Below are positions 17,083-25,325 of a DNA stretch of 64,000 nucleotides, piece after piece. This stretch comes from Acidobacterium sp. S8 (GTDB lineage: Bacteria > Acidobacteriota > Terriglobia > Terriglobales > Acidobacteriaceae): NCBI RefSeq assembly GCF_009765985.1, contig NZ_LMUM01000037.1:256113-320112 (forward strand), written 5' to 3'. The notes beneath the pieces are model-generated. The model did no database searches and had not been told where the DNA came from. It saw nothing but the letters and a program-made list of their open reading frames with translations. Positions within the stretch are counted from its first letter, which is position 1. Every line of letters begins with the position of its first letter. The translations under genes were made by a program, and so were the position numbers.

Positions 17083-19724
17083 CAGCCCTTCACAACAATG
17101 TTGACCAGCTTGCCCTTCACGACAATGGCCTTCACAATCTCTTTGCCGACAACCGCGGCCTGCACCTTCGCGTCCGCTTTGATCGCTTCGCGAATTGTCT
17201 CGTCGTCAGCACCGGCAGCTACCCGGATCACCGCCCGCAGCTTGCCGTTTACCTGCACCGGAATCTCGATCTCATCCTCGCGAGCAAGTTCCGCGTTAAA
17301 CGCTGGCCACGGCGCGCGCAGAATGTTCTGCTCCTGCCCAAGCTGCTCCCATAGCTCGAACGCAAGGTAAGGAGCGAACGGCGCAATCAACAGCACCAGG
17401 TTTTCCAGCAGCACCTTCACCGTCGTCGCCGGAACCTTACCCGATCCGATCTCTGCATCGGCAGCGGTGTATGCGTTCAACAATTCCATGATCGCCGCAA
17501 TGCAGGTGTTGAAGTGCCAGCGCCCGGCAAAATCTTCCGTGATCTTGCCGATCGTCTGGTGCAGCTTCCGCAGCAGCGCTTGTGACGTAGCATCCGCAAC
17601 ATTTGTATCAGTCGCAGATACAGAACGCGCCGTCTCCGCGTGCTTCATCACAAAGCGGTACACCTTGCCTAAAAATCGGCTGACTCCGGCCACACCATCT
17701 TCCTGCCAGTCCAGATCGCGATCCGGCGGCGCAGCAAACAGCGAGTACATACGCGTAGCATCTGCACCGTACCGGCCGATCATGTCGTCAGGCGACACCA
17801 CATTGCCCTTCGACTTCGACATCTTCGCGCCATTCTTGATCACCATGCCTTGCGTAAACAGGCGCTCCGCCGGCTCATCGTTTTTGATGAGGCTAAGATC
17901 GCGCATCACCTTCGTCCAGAAGCGCGAATAGATCAGGTGCAGAATGGCGTGCTCAACGCCGCCAATGTATTGATCAATCGGGAACCAGTACTGCGCCGCA
18001 GCCGGATCGAACGGACCCTGGTCATACTTCGCGCTGGTGTAGCGATAAAAGTACCACGACGAATCGACAAACGTGTCCATCGTGTCCGTCTCGCGCCGCG
18101 CCGGGCCACCGCACTTCGGGCAGGTTGCGTTAACGAATCCCGGCAGCTTGCTCAGTGGCGATCCGCCCTGCTGCGTAATCTCGACGTTGTCCGGCAAAAG
18201 CACCGGCAACTGGTCATCAGGCACCGGAACAATCCCGTCCTTCTCGCAATACAGCATCGGAATCGGCGTGCCCCAGTACCGCTGGCGGCTCACGCCCCAA
18301 TCTTTCAGGCGGAAAGTGATCGTCGCCTTGCCGAAGCCCTTTTCTTCCGCGAAAGCGGCCATCTTCTGCTGCGCTTCCTTATTGCCAAGCGAGTTGAATT
18401 CGCCGGAATTGATCAGCAGGCTCTCTTCATCGGTATATGGCAATGAATCCTGCGCGGCTTCGCCCTTTTCGCTTTCAACGCGTCGCGGCAGAATCACAAT
18501 GCGAATTTCAATACCATACTTTTTCGCAAACTCGTAATCGCGCTCGTCATGCGCCGGCACAGACATAATCGCGCCAGTACCGTAATCCGCAAGAATATAG
18601 TTAGCCACCCAGATCGGCAGCCGTTCACCATTGAACGGATTGATGGCGTAGTGTCCGGTGAACACGCCATGCTTTTCGATCTCGCCAATATCTCCGGCTT
18701 CTCTCGCCTTCTTCTGCTGGTCGAGCAATGCCTCTACTTCTGACGCCAGCTTCGTATCCTGCGCGGCAAATTCCTTCACCAACGCATGTTCCGGAGCGAG
18801 CTGGATGCTGGTCGCTCCAAAAATCGTGTCGATGCGCGTCGTAAAGACGGTAATCTTCCCATTGGTCGTCGCATCTTCCCGCGCAGGCAGAACCGTCGTG
18901 CCCTTATCGCGGGTCGAGCGCTCGTCCTCAGGCGCGCTGCTCGCATCTTCTACCGCAAACTCGACTTCCGCGCCTTCGCTGCGGCCAATCCAGTTACGCT
19001 GCATGGTACGCACTTTTTCCGGCCAGCCTTCCAGCTTGTCCAGGCCGTCCAGCAGCTCCTGCGCATAGTTGGTAATGCGCAAAAACCACTGTTCCAGGTC
19101 GCGCTGCTCCACGATCGTATCTTCATGCCGCCAGCAGCGTCCGTCGATCACCTGTTCGTTGGCCAGCACCGTCGCGCATTCCGGGCACCAGTTCACCTTG
19201 CTCTTTTTGCGATAGGCAAGCCCGCGCTCGAACATGCGGATAAAGAACCACTGGTTCCAGCGGTAGTAGTCCGGCAGGCAGGTTGTCACTTCATTTCGCC
19301 AATCGTAACTGAAGCCGATGCGGTCCATCTGCCGCTTCATGGCGGCGATGTTCGAGGTCGTCCATTGCCGCGGCGGCATGTTGTTCTTGATAGCCGCATT
19401 CTCGGCCGGAAGTCCGAAGGCGTCCCAGCCCATCGGGTGCAACACATTGTGGCCCTGCATCCACATGTAGCGCGCTAAGGCGTCGCCAATGGAGTAGTTG
19501 CGGACGTGGCCCATGTGCAGCTGGCCGGAGGGGTAAGGCAGCATCTCCAGCACGTAATACTTCGATTTGCCGCTCGACGCCGGTTCCGCGGCGTAAAGGT
19601 CAGGCTGCTCCGCCCAGCGCTGTTGCCAGCGGGGCTCAATCTCAGCCGGGGTATAGCGGATTTCGGTAGAGACTCCGCCTGTCGCTGCCGTGGCAACGGG
19701 TTCTGTTGGATTACTTGAAGACAT
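17082..19724 (-). CDS. leuS: Leucyl-tRNA synthetase
   Basis: An 880-residue class Ia synthetase. The HIGH-type motif is HMGHVRNYSIGD (70-81), the zinc/CP region has WCPECATVLANEQV near 180, and KMSKSKGNVVSPDD lies near 655. The CP1 editing domain (TTRIDTIFGAT near 295; MSVPAHDERDYEFAKKYG near 395) removes misacylated tRNA. Compared with usual LeuRS, residues about 260-288 form a Ser/Thr/Asp/Glu-rich insertion just before the editing-domain strand. The stop overlaps the next gene's ATG. The start ATG at 19724 has AGG nine bases upstream. The 164 bases before it carry copy 2 of the dispersed palindrome. Confidence 0.97.
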   Translation of the reverse strand: MSSSNPTEPVATAATGGVSTEIRYTPAEIEPRWQQRWAEQPDLYAAEPASSGKSKYYVLEMLPYPSGQLHMGHVRNYSIGDALARYMWMQGHNVLHPMGWDAFGLPAENAAIKNNMPPRQWTTSNIAAMKRQMDRIGFSYDWRNEVTTCLPDYYRWNQWFFIRMFERGLAYRKKSKVNWCPECATVLANEQVIDGRCWRHEDTIVEQRDLEQWFLRITNYAQELLDGLDKLEGWPEKVRTMQRNWIGRSEGAEVEFAVEDASSAPEDERSTRDKGTTVLPAREDATTNGKITVFTTRIDTIFGATSIQLAPEHALVKEFAAQDTKLASEVEALLDQQKKAREAGDIGEIEKHGVFTGHYAINPFNGERLPIWVANYILADYGTGAIMSVPAHDERDYEFAKKYGIEIRIVILPRRVESEKGEAAQDSLPYTDEESLLINSGEFNSLGNKEAQQKMAAFAEEKGFGKATITFRLKDWGVSRQRYWGTPIPMLYCEKDGIVPVPDDQLPVLLPDNVEITQQGGSPLSKLPGFVNATCPKCGGPARRETDTMDTFVDSSWYFYRYTSAKYDQGPFDPAAAQYWFPIDQYIGGVEHAILHLIYSRFWTKVMRDLSLIKNDEPAERLFTQGMVIKNGAKMSKSKGNVVSPDDMIGRYGADATRMYSLFAAPPDRDLDWQEDGVAGVSRFLGKVYRFVMKHAETARSVSATDTNVADATSQALLRKLHQTIGKITEDFAGRWHFNTCIAAIMELLNAYTAADAEIGSGKVPATTVKVLLENLVLLIAPFAPYLAFELWEQLGQEQNILRAPWPAFNAELAREDEIEIPVQVNGKLRAVIRVAAGADDETIREAIKADAKVQAAVVGKEIVKAIVVKGKLVNIVVKG

Positions 19725-19779
19725 ACTTTACCTATTCTACTGATTACGAATCGATTGCCGAGGATTCTAAGAGCCCATC

Positions 19780-19828
19780 GTCATTCTGAGCCATGGGCGA
19801 AGAATCTCCAATACATGAGTGAGCCCAT
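19780..19828. repeat. Dispersed palindromic repeat, copy 2
   Basis: GTCATTCTGAG at 19780-19790, then ATGGGC (19793-19798) pairing with GCCCAT (19823-19828) around a loop containing GAAGAATCTC. The arm sequence differs from copy 1 but is again self-complementary. It lies between nfo and leuS. Confidence 0.65.
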
Positions 19829-19888
19829 AGATGCATCCAAATCGAAAAGTTCTTATGCTGGAAGAGTTTAGATGAAAATAGGGGGCCC

Positions 19889-20749
19889 TCACCCGGAGAC
19901 AAGTCCCCGCAGGACACTCACATTTCGCGCGTCATCCCCCGGCTCATCGACCGGCGTCTCCGCAACAAAGGCGCAATGAGCGAATCGTTCATCGTTCAGC
20001 AGGCGCCGAAACGCGCCGAGGCCGATCGTACCCTCGCCGATATTTTCGTGGCGGTCGAGCTTCGATCCGCGCGGCGCCTTGGCATCGTTCATATGCCATA
20101 CGCGGACGGCATCCAGCCCCATCGTCGCTTCGATCCGGCAAACCGTCTCCTCATAACCCTCAGGGCTCACAACGTCATATCCGGCAACGTGCGTATGGCA
20201 GGTATCGAGGCAAGCTCCAACCGGAGCTTTATCACGCAACCGGTGAATCAGCTCTGCCACCTGCTCGAAGCTGCCACCCAGCGAGAATTCTGCCCCGGCG
20301 GTATTCTCGATGAGAATTTTGAAGTCGCAGATCTCTTCCGCCACGCCGTCAAGCGATTTCGCAATCGACTCAGCCGCTAGTCGCAGACCCTCTTCCCGAG
20401 TAAGGCCGCGCCAGGAACCGGGATGTAGCACCAGGTATTCCGCTCCCAGCGCCAACGCCCGCTCAATCTCGCCGCGAAAAGCCGCAATCGACTTGGTGCG
20501 AACCTCCTCCGATTGGCTGCAGAGATTGACCAGATAACTTGTGTGAACTACCAGCGGCCAGCAGTCGTATCTCTTTCGTAGCTCGCGCATCTGCAAGCAG
20601 TGCGTTTCTTCCAGGCGCGCGGGTCGCCACATGCGCGGGCTGGATGAGAAGATTTGAAAGGTATTCGCGCCGATGTCGTGTGCGCGCTCTGCCGCCTTGT
20701 ATACTCCGCCTGCGGTCGATAGATGAATGCCGATACGCCGTTTAGTCAC
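19889..20749 (-). CDS. nfo: Endonuclease IV (AP endonuclease)
   Basis: 286 residues, an AP-endonuclease-2 TIM barrel that nicks DNA 5' of abasic sites. The metal ligands are visible in RIGIHLSTAGGV (start), VHTSYLVNL near 69, LVLHPGSWRGL near 105, LIENTAGAEF near 146, ACLDTCHTHVAGYD near 178, VWHMNDAKAPRGSKLDRHENIGEG (as two segments) near 215-235, and FVAETP near 265. The length is typical. It is divergent from nagA across 72 bases and is the first gene of the minus-strand run toward leuS. Confidence 0.95.
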   Translation of the reverse strand: MTKRRIGIHLSTAGGVYKAAERAHDIGANTFQIFSSSPRMWRPARLEETHCLQMRELRKRYDCWPLVVHTSYLVNLCSQSEEVRTKSIAAFRGEIERALALGAEYLVLHPGSWRGLTREEGLRLAAESIAKSLDGVAEEICDFKILIENTAGAEFSLGGSFEQVAELIHRLRDKAPVGACLDTCHTHVAGYDVVSPEGYEETVCRIEATMGLDAVRVWHMNDAKAPRGSKLDRHENIGEGTIGLGAFRRLLNDERFAHCAFVAETPVDEPGDDARNVSVLRGLVSG

Positions 20750-20776
20750 TGCTTCCAGTGTAAAGAGAGTAGTGGA

Positions 20777-20798
20777 CTATACAGCTATACAAGTGTAT
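20777..20798. promoter_or_regulatory. Candidate operator between nfo and nagA
   Basis: Tandem CTATACAG (about 20778-20784) and CTATACAA (20785-20792), the latter part of the perfect palindrome ATACA-AG-TGTAT at 20787-20798. It sits 24 bases before the nagA ATG and 29 bases before the nfo ATG. N-acetylglucosamine genes are often controlled by GntR- or NagC-type repressors binding such sites; no regulator is encoded next to it. Confidence 0.4.
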
Positions 20799-20821
20799 CG
20801 TCAGACGGTATTGAGATTTTT

Positions 20822-21976
20822 ATGCGCACAGTGATCACGGCAGAAAAGCTGCTGACCCCGGACAAGACAATTTCGCAGCCGATCGTGGTCATCGAAGATG
20901 GCCTCATTACCAGTATTTCCTCGCGCTCACAAGGTACGCTTCCCACAGGCGAAGTGCGCGACTTCCCCGGCGCAACTCTCGTTCCCGCCTATTTCGATGT
21001 GCACATCCACGGCAGCGGCGGCTCCGACGTCATGGATGCCACAGAGAGTTCGCTGAACACCATTGGCGATTTTCTCGCGCAGCATGGAGTCGGAGCATAT
21101 CTAGCGACCACCGTTTCAGCCTCCGTAGATACGACGCTGCGCTCGCTATGCGGGCTGGCAAAGCTCATGAAGATGGAATTGCAGGGAGCCCGCCCGCTCG
21201 GAATCCATATCGAAGGGCCATTCATCTCCCACGCCAAGCGTGGCGCACACGCTGAGCGCGACCTGCAATTGCCCACAGCGGCATTGTTCAACCGCATGTG
21301 GGAAGCGGCAGAAGGCTGCATCCGCCTGATGACCATTGCGCCCGAATTGCCCGGTGCCGACGAAGTGATTGCACGCGCCGTCGAGCTCGGAATCCGCGTC
21401 AGTCTCGGTCACAGCAATGCGGGAACAGAGGACGCGATGCGCGGCCTGCGGGCCGGAGCCACTTCAGCAACGCACACCTTCAATGCCATGCGCCGCTTCG
21501 ATCACCGCGAACCCGGAATTTTAGGCGTCGTGCTCGATCGCGAAGAACTCTTCGCCGAAATCATCTGCGACGGCCTGCATGTGCATCCGACGGTAGTCAG
21601 CCTCTTCTGGAAAGCAAAGGGCAGTGACCGCGCCATTCTCGTGACCGACGCGATGAGCGCCACCGGTATGCCCGACGGAAACTACCGCCTGGGTGAGCTC
21701 GATGTTCGCGTGAAGAACGGCAAGTGCATCATCGGCGAAGATACGTTGGCAGGCAGCACCCTGACGATGGATCGCGCAGTGCGTAATTTCGCCGAGTTTG
21801 CCGGCGTTGAGATCGTCACCGCAGCAGCACTGGCCAGCCGAAACCCGGCGCGCATGATTGGCGTCGACTCGCAGCTCGGCGCAATCGAAGCAGATCGCGC
21901 AGCCGACATCACGGTGCTTTCTGCAAAAGGCGACGTACAGGCGACAATTCTGCGCGGTCAATTGACAGGTCTCTGA
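20822..21976 (+). CDS. nagA: N-acetylglucosamine-6-phosphate deacetylase
   Basis: About 384 residues. The amidohydrolase removes acetate from GlcNAc-6-P in amino-sugar and peptidoglycan recycling. FDVHIHGSGGSDVMDAT near 57 holds the first metal-site segment, GIHIEGPFIS near 122 the metal-binding Glu, SLGHSNAGTEDAM and ATHTFNAMRRF the metal His residues, and ILVTDAMSATGMPDG near 275 the catalytic Asp. A frame open to 20723 would add 33 residues overlapping the divergent nfo gene, so the ATG at 20822 (GAG upstream) was taken. No nagB or transporter is adjacent. Confidence 0.93.
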   Translation: MRTVITAEKLLTPDKTISQPIVVIEDGLITSISSRSQGTLPTGEVRDFPGATLVPAYFDVHIHGSGGSDVMDATESSLNTIGDFLAQHGVGAYLATTVSASVDTTLRSLCGLAKLMKMELQGARPLGIHIEGPFISHAKRGAHAERDLQLPTAALFNRMWEAAEGCIRLMTIAPELPGADEVIARAVELGIRVSLGHSNAGTEDAMRGLRAGATSATHTFNAMRRFDHREPGILGVVLDREELFAEIICDGLHVHPTVVSLFWKAKGSDRAILVTDAMSATGMPDGNYRLGELDVRVKNGKCIIGEDTLAGSTLTMDRAVRNFAEFAGVEIVTAAALASRNPARMIGVDSQLGAIEADRAADITVLSAKGDVQATILRGQLTGL

Positions 21977-22008
21977 GAAAAAACGGGTCTGTCGCCCTGA
22001 TAAAACAA

Positions 22009-22074
22009 CCGTCATCCTGACAAAAAAAGAGCCGTCATCCTGAGCGCAGCGAAAGATCTACATCCTGCTGCGCT
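22009..22074. repeat. Dispersed palindromic repeat, copy 3 (doubled core)
   Basis: CCGTCATCCTGA occurs twice (22009-22020 and 22032-22043). The second copy continues as AGCGCAGCGAAAGATC, and AGCGCAG (22043-22049) pairs with CTGCGCT (22068-22074). It lies between nagA and serS, about 55 bases before the serS start. Confidence 0.65.
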
Positions 22075-22128
22075 TATCTTCCTTCCATTTATGCCGAAAG
22101 ACTCCTCAGTTTAGTAATCTAAAGACCT

Positions 22129-23445
22129 ATGCTCGATCTTGCCTTTGTAAGGGCCAACCTGCCGTTGGTCGAAGAAAAGCTGCGCGCCCGCGGACAGGAC
22201 CCGGCTGCGCTGCTTGGGGATTTCCAGCGCCTCGATGCCGAGCGCCGCGAAAAAATCACTAAGCTTGAAACGCTGAAGATGCAGCGTAACCAGAAGTCCG
22301 AACAGATTGCCAGGCTGAAGAAATCCGGAGAGAACGCCGCGCCAATCATGGAGGAAGTTCGCTCGCTGAAAGAGGCGATCGAAGCCGAGCAGTCAGTAAC
22401 CAATCGGCTGGAAGAGCAAATGCGCAGCAGTCTCGCACGCATTCCAAATCTTCCGCACGAATCTGTGCCCGTCGGCAAGTCCGAGCATGACAATGTTGAG
22501 GTCAAGCGCTGGGGCGCGCCCCCGACCTTTGATTTTCAGCCAAAGCCGCACTGGGAGATCGGCGAAGCCTTAGGCATTCTCGACCTGGAGCGCGCAGCGA
22601 AGCTCTCTGGCGCACGATTCGCTGTCTATTGGGCCGAAGGGGCGCGGCTGGAACGAGCGCTCATCAACTTCATGCTCGACACGCACACGCGCGAGAACGG
22701 CTACACCGAAGTGCTGCCGCCCTTCATGGTCAACAGCAAATCACTCTTCGGAACCGGACAGCTTCCCAAGTTTGCCGAAGATCTTTTCCGCTGCGTAGAC
22801 GAGCAGGGCTACCAGGAAGGCCAGTACCGCGAAAATGATCACTGGCTCATTCCCACGGCGGAAGTCCCGGTAACAAACCTCTATCGCGACGAGACGCTGG
22901 ATGAGGTGAAACTGCCGATTCAGCTAACGGCCTACACGCCATGCTTCCGCTCCGAGGCCGGTTCCTACGGCAAGGATGTGCGCGGCATCATTCGCCAGCA
23001 CCAGTTTCAAAAAGTCGAGTTGGTAAAGTTCACAAAGCCGGAAGACAGTTACGACGAACTGGAAAAGCTGACAGCCAACGCGGAAGCAATTCTTGAAAAG
23101 CTGGGTCTGCCTTACCGCCGCATGCTGCTTTGCACCGGCGACATGGGCTTCAGCTCAGCCAAGACATACGACCTCGAAGTCTGGCTGCCGGGACAGAACC
23201 TCTATCGCGAAATATCCTCCTGCTCAAACTTCGAGTCCTTCCAGGCGCGGCGTGCAAATATTCGCTACCGCCCGCAGGGCAAGGGTAAGACTGAATTACT
23301 GCACACGCTCAACGGCAGCGCTCTGGCAACAGGCCGCACCTGGCTGGCCATTCTTGAGAACTACCAGCAGGCCGATGGCTCCGTGCGCGTACCAGAAGTG
23401 CTCGTGCCATATATGGGCGGTCAGACCGTCATCGCACCCAGGTAA
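22129..23445 (+). CDS. serS: Seryl-tRNA synthetase
   Basis: 438 residues, class II. The N-terminal tRNA-binding coiled coil spans about 30-100 (rich in Lys/Glu, from [20 protein letters not shown]). Motif 2 is [20 protein letters not shown] near 265, and motif 3 is [20 protein letters not shown] near 390, followed by the typical ending [13 protein letters not shown]. The ATG at 22129 gives the canonical [11 protein letters not shown] start. It is followed closely by three small genes on the same strand. Confidence 0.97.
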   Translation: MLDLAFVRANLPLVEEKLRARGQDPAALLGDFQRLDAERREKITKLETLKMQRNQKSEQIARLKKSGENAAPIMEEVRSLKEAIEAEQSVTNRLEEQMRSSLARIPNLPHESVPVGKSEHDNVEVKRWGAPPTFDFQPKPHWEIGEALGILDLERAAKLSGARFAVYWAEGARLERALINFMLDTHTRENGYTEVLPPFMVNSKSLFGTGQLPKFAEDLFRCVDEQGYQEGQYRENDHWLIPTAEVPVTNLYRDETLDEVKLPIQLTAYTPCFRSEAGSYGKDVRGIIRQHQFQKVELVKFTKPEDSYDELEKLTANAEAILEKLGLPYRRMLLCTGDMGFSSAKTYDLEVWLPGQNLYREISSCSNFESFQARRANIRYRPQGKGKTELLHTLNGSALATGRTWLAILENYQQADGSVRVPEVLVPYMGGQTVIAPR

Positions 23446-23467
23446 AATGGAATCGAGAGTTTCCCCA

Positions 23468-23830
23468 ATGGGCCGTATTCTAAAAAGCTACTTTTTCTGG
23501 ACGTATGAGCGCGGCAGCTTCCACTACGACATAATGGTGACGCTGATCCTCGCCTTTATCTTCATCACGCCGCATCTTTGGAATTATGGCGACCACCCCT
23601 CTGCCGGCAACTTTGCTCCGAGCGAGGTAGTCGTGCGCGTCGATGGCAATAACGGCTTCACCTATCAGATTCCAGCGGAGCAGGTACACGGCAATGCATC
23701 GGCCTCCTTTGAAAGTAGGCTGGGGCAGAGCATCGAGCGCATCTCCGGACCGATGGTGATCGACCATTACGACACACTGAAAGACGCCAGCGGCAAAGTG
23801 ACGGCATATAAAGTGTGGGCACACCGCTGA
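23468..23830 (+). CDS. Small membrane-anchored protein of unknown function
   Basis: About 120 residues. One strong hydrophobic helix near 22-38 (DIMVTLILAFIFITPHLW) is preceded by an aromatic and charged N-terminus (FFWTYERGSFHYD). A soluble tail of about 80 residues follows that should face the periplasm or cytoplasm. I recall similar short proteins in Acidobacteria downstream of serS, but no function is known to me. The ATG at 23468 has GAGAG nine bases upstream; an ATG at 23447 in the same frame would sit two bases after the serS stop. It is probably cotranscribed with serS and the LolA-like gene 43 bases downstream. Confidence 0.65.
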   Translation: MGRILKSYFFWTYERGSFHYDIMVTLILAFIFITPHLWNYGDHPSAGNFAPSEVVVRVDGNNGFTYQIPAEQVHGNASASFESRLGQSIERISGPMVIDHYDTLKDASGKVTAYKVWAHR

Positions 23831-23873
23831 GCGGCTGCTGCATCCAATAAACCGGATTAATTGTTGAAACCCT

Positions 23874-24572
23874 ATGAACCGAATGAAGATAAGACCCCTT
23901 GTAATTCTGGCTGCACTCCTGGTGCTCAGCACTGCCGGATTCGCACAAAGCGGCGATCTGCAGAAAGTTCTCAGCCAGCTCGACTCGGCTTCGCAAAAGT
24001 TCCAGAGCGCACAAGCCGACTTCAATTGGGACCAGTTCACTGCTGTCGTACAGAGCCACGAATCCACGGCGGGAACGATCGCGTTTCGTCACACCGGCAG
24101 CGGCACGGAAATGATCGCGCACGCGAAGACCGACAACGGCCAGCCCGCTCTGAAAGACATCCTCTACAAGGACGGCGAGCTGACCTACTACCAGCCGACC
24201 ATCAAGCAGCAGACCATCTTCTCCGCAGGCGCCAATCGCCAGCAATATGAAGGCTTCCTGACTCTTGGCTTTGGCGGCAGCGGCAAAGACCTGGCAACAA
24301 ACTGGAACATTCAATTCGGCGGTATGGAAGCCATTGACGGCGTGCAGACGGCGAAGCTCGATCTGAAGCCCAAAAACGCCAGCGGCAATCAGATGTTCTC
24401 GCACATCACCATCTGGATTGATCCGGCGCGCGCGGTCTCACTCAAGCAGCAGTTCTTTCAGGAGAGCGGCGATACGCGCACGGCACTCTACACAAATATC
24501 CAGATCAATAGTGTTCCGGCAAATGCCTTCGCCATCAAAGCAGCACCGGGAACGCAGACCGTCCGCAAATAA
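23874..24572 (+). CDS. LolA-like outer-membrane lipoprotein-sorting protein
   Basis: 232 residues with a signal peptide ending near TAGFAQS. The rest follows the LolA/LolB-like half-barrel layout: an early helix with LQKVLSQLDSASQKFQSAQA (near 29-48), GTIAFRHTGSGTEMIAH, ILYKDGELTYYQPTIKQ, then a segment with a conserved-looking IWIDPARAVSLKQQFFQESG and a final NIQINSVPANAFAIKAAPG. It probably binds lipids or lipoproteins in the periplasm. True LolA is usually about 200 residues. This may be a paralogue, so the gene symbol is withheld. It lies two bases before the phosphoesterase gene. Confidence 0.75.
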   Translation: MNRMKIRPLVILAALLVLSTAGFAQSGDLQKVLSQLDSASQKFQSAQADFNWDQFTAVVQSHESTAGTIAFRHTGSGTEMIAHAKTDNGQPALKDILYKDGELTYYQPTIKQQTIFSAGANRQQYEGFLTLGFGGSGKDLATNWNIQFGGMEAIDGVQTAKLDLKPKNASGNQMFSHITIWIDPARAVSLKQQFFQESGDTRTALYTNIQINSVPANAFAIKAAPGTQTVRK

Positions 24573-24574
24573 GA

Positions 24575-25318
24575 ATGAGTACACCGCAGAGTATCGCAGC
24601 GATTGCTGACATTCACGGCAATCGTTGGGCGCTGGAAGCGGTGTTGTCCGACATTCGCGCCCGTGGCATTGAGACCATCGTCGACCTCGGTGACGATCTC
24701 TACGGCCCGCTCGATCTGCACGGTACCGCAGCCCAGTTAGCGAAAATTCCAGCTTTCCGAGTACAGGGAAACTGTGATCGTATGCTGATCGAGACAGATC
24801 CAATCGATCCGGCAAGCACATTGGCGCGCAATCGCGTAGAACTGACCGCTGAACAGAACCTCTGGTTAGCTGCTGCTCCAAGAACAGTTACTCTCGAAAA
24901 TATTCTCTTCTGCCACGGTACACCGTGGCGCGATGATGAATATCTTTTCTGGGCGCTCGATTCAACCGGAGCAGTCCTGCATACAGTCGATCAACTTCAA
25001 ACTACCTTGCAGTCCATAGAGCAGGCTGTGATTGTCTGCGCTCATTCGCACACTCCGCTTACTCGCAATCTTCCCAACGGCAAGCTGGTTGTCAATGTAG
25101 GCAGCGTCGGATTGCCTGCATATTCCGACGACGCTCCGTACGCACATGCAATGCAGTCAAATTCGCCTTATGCTCGTTACGCAATCCTCACCCGATCTAA
25201 CAGCGGCTGGACGGCAGAACACATTTCAGTCGCATACGATTGGGAAGCAGCCGTCCGGTGCGCCGAGCAGAACGGCCGCGTCGATTGGGCAAAATGGCTT
25301 AGAACCGGCACGGTCTAA
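24575..25318 (+). CDS. Calcineurin-like metallophosphoesterase (YfcE/MJ0936 type)
   Basis: 247 residues. The dimetal motifs occur in order: IAAIADIHGNRWALEAVL (D and H) near residue 7, VDLGDDLYGPLD near 35, VQGNCDRM near 64, FCHGTPWRDDEY near 110, and VCAHSHTPLTRNL near 150. The small single-domain size fits the YfcE/ApaH-like group that hydrolyses phosphodiesters. The substrate is unknown. It is cotranscribed with the LolA-like gene (two bases apart) and convergent with the large fusion gene, leaving only seven bases between stops. Confidence 0.85.
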   Translation: MSTPQSIAAIADIHGNRWALEAVLSDIRARGIETIVDLGDDLYGPLDLHGTAAQLAKIPAFRVQGNCDRMLIETDPIDPASTLARNRVELTAEQNLWLAAAPRTVTLENILFCHGTPWRDDEYLFWALDSTGAVLHTVDQLQTTLQSIEQAVIVCAHSHTPLTRNLPNGKLVVNVGSVGLPAYSDDAPYAHAMQSNSPYARYAILTRSNSGWTAEHISVAYDWEAAVRCAEQNGRVDWAKWLRTGTV

Positions 25319-25325
25319 ACGAAAC

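Noticed and set aside
23093-23467. Upstream extension of the small membrane protein into serS
   Set aside because: The extension is a shadow frame inside serS. The membrane protein begins at 23468 (or 23447).
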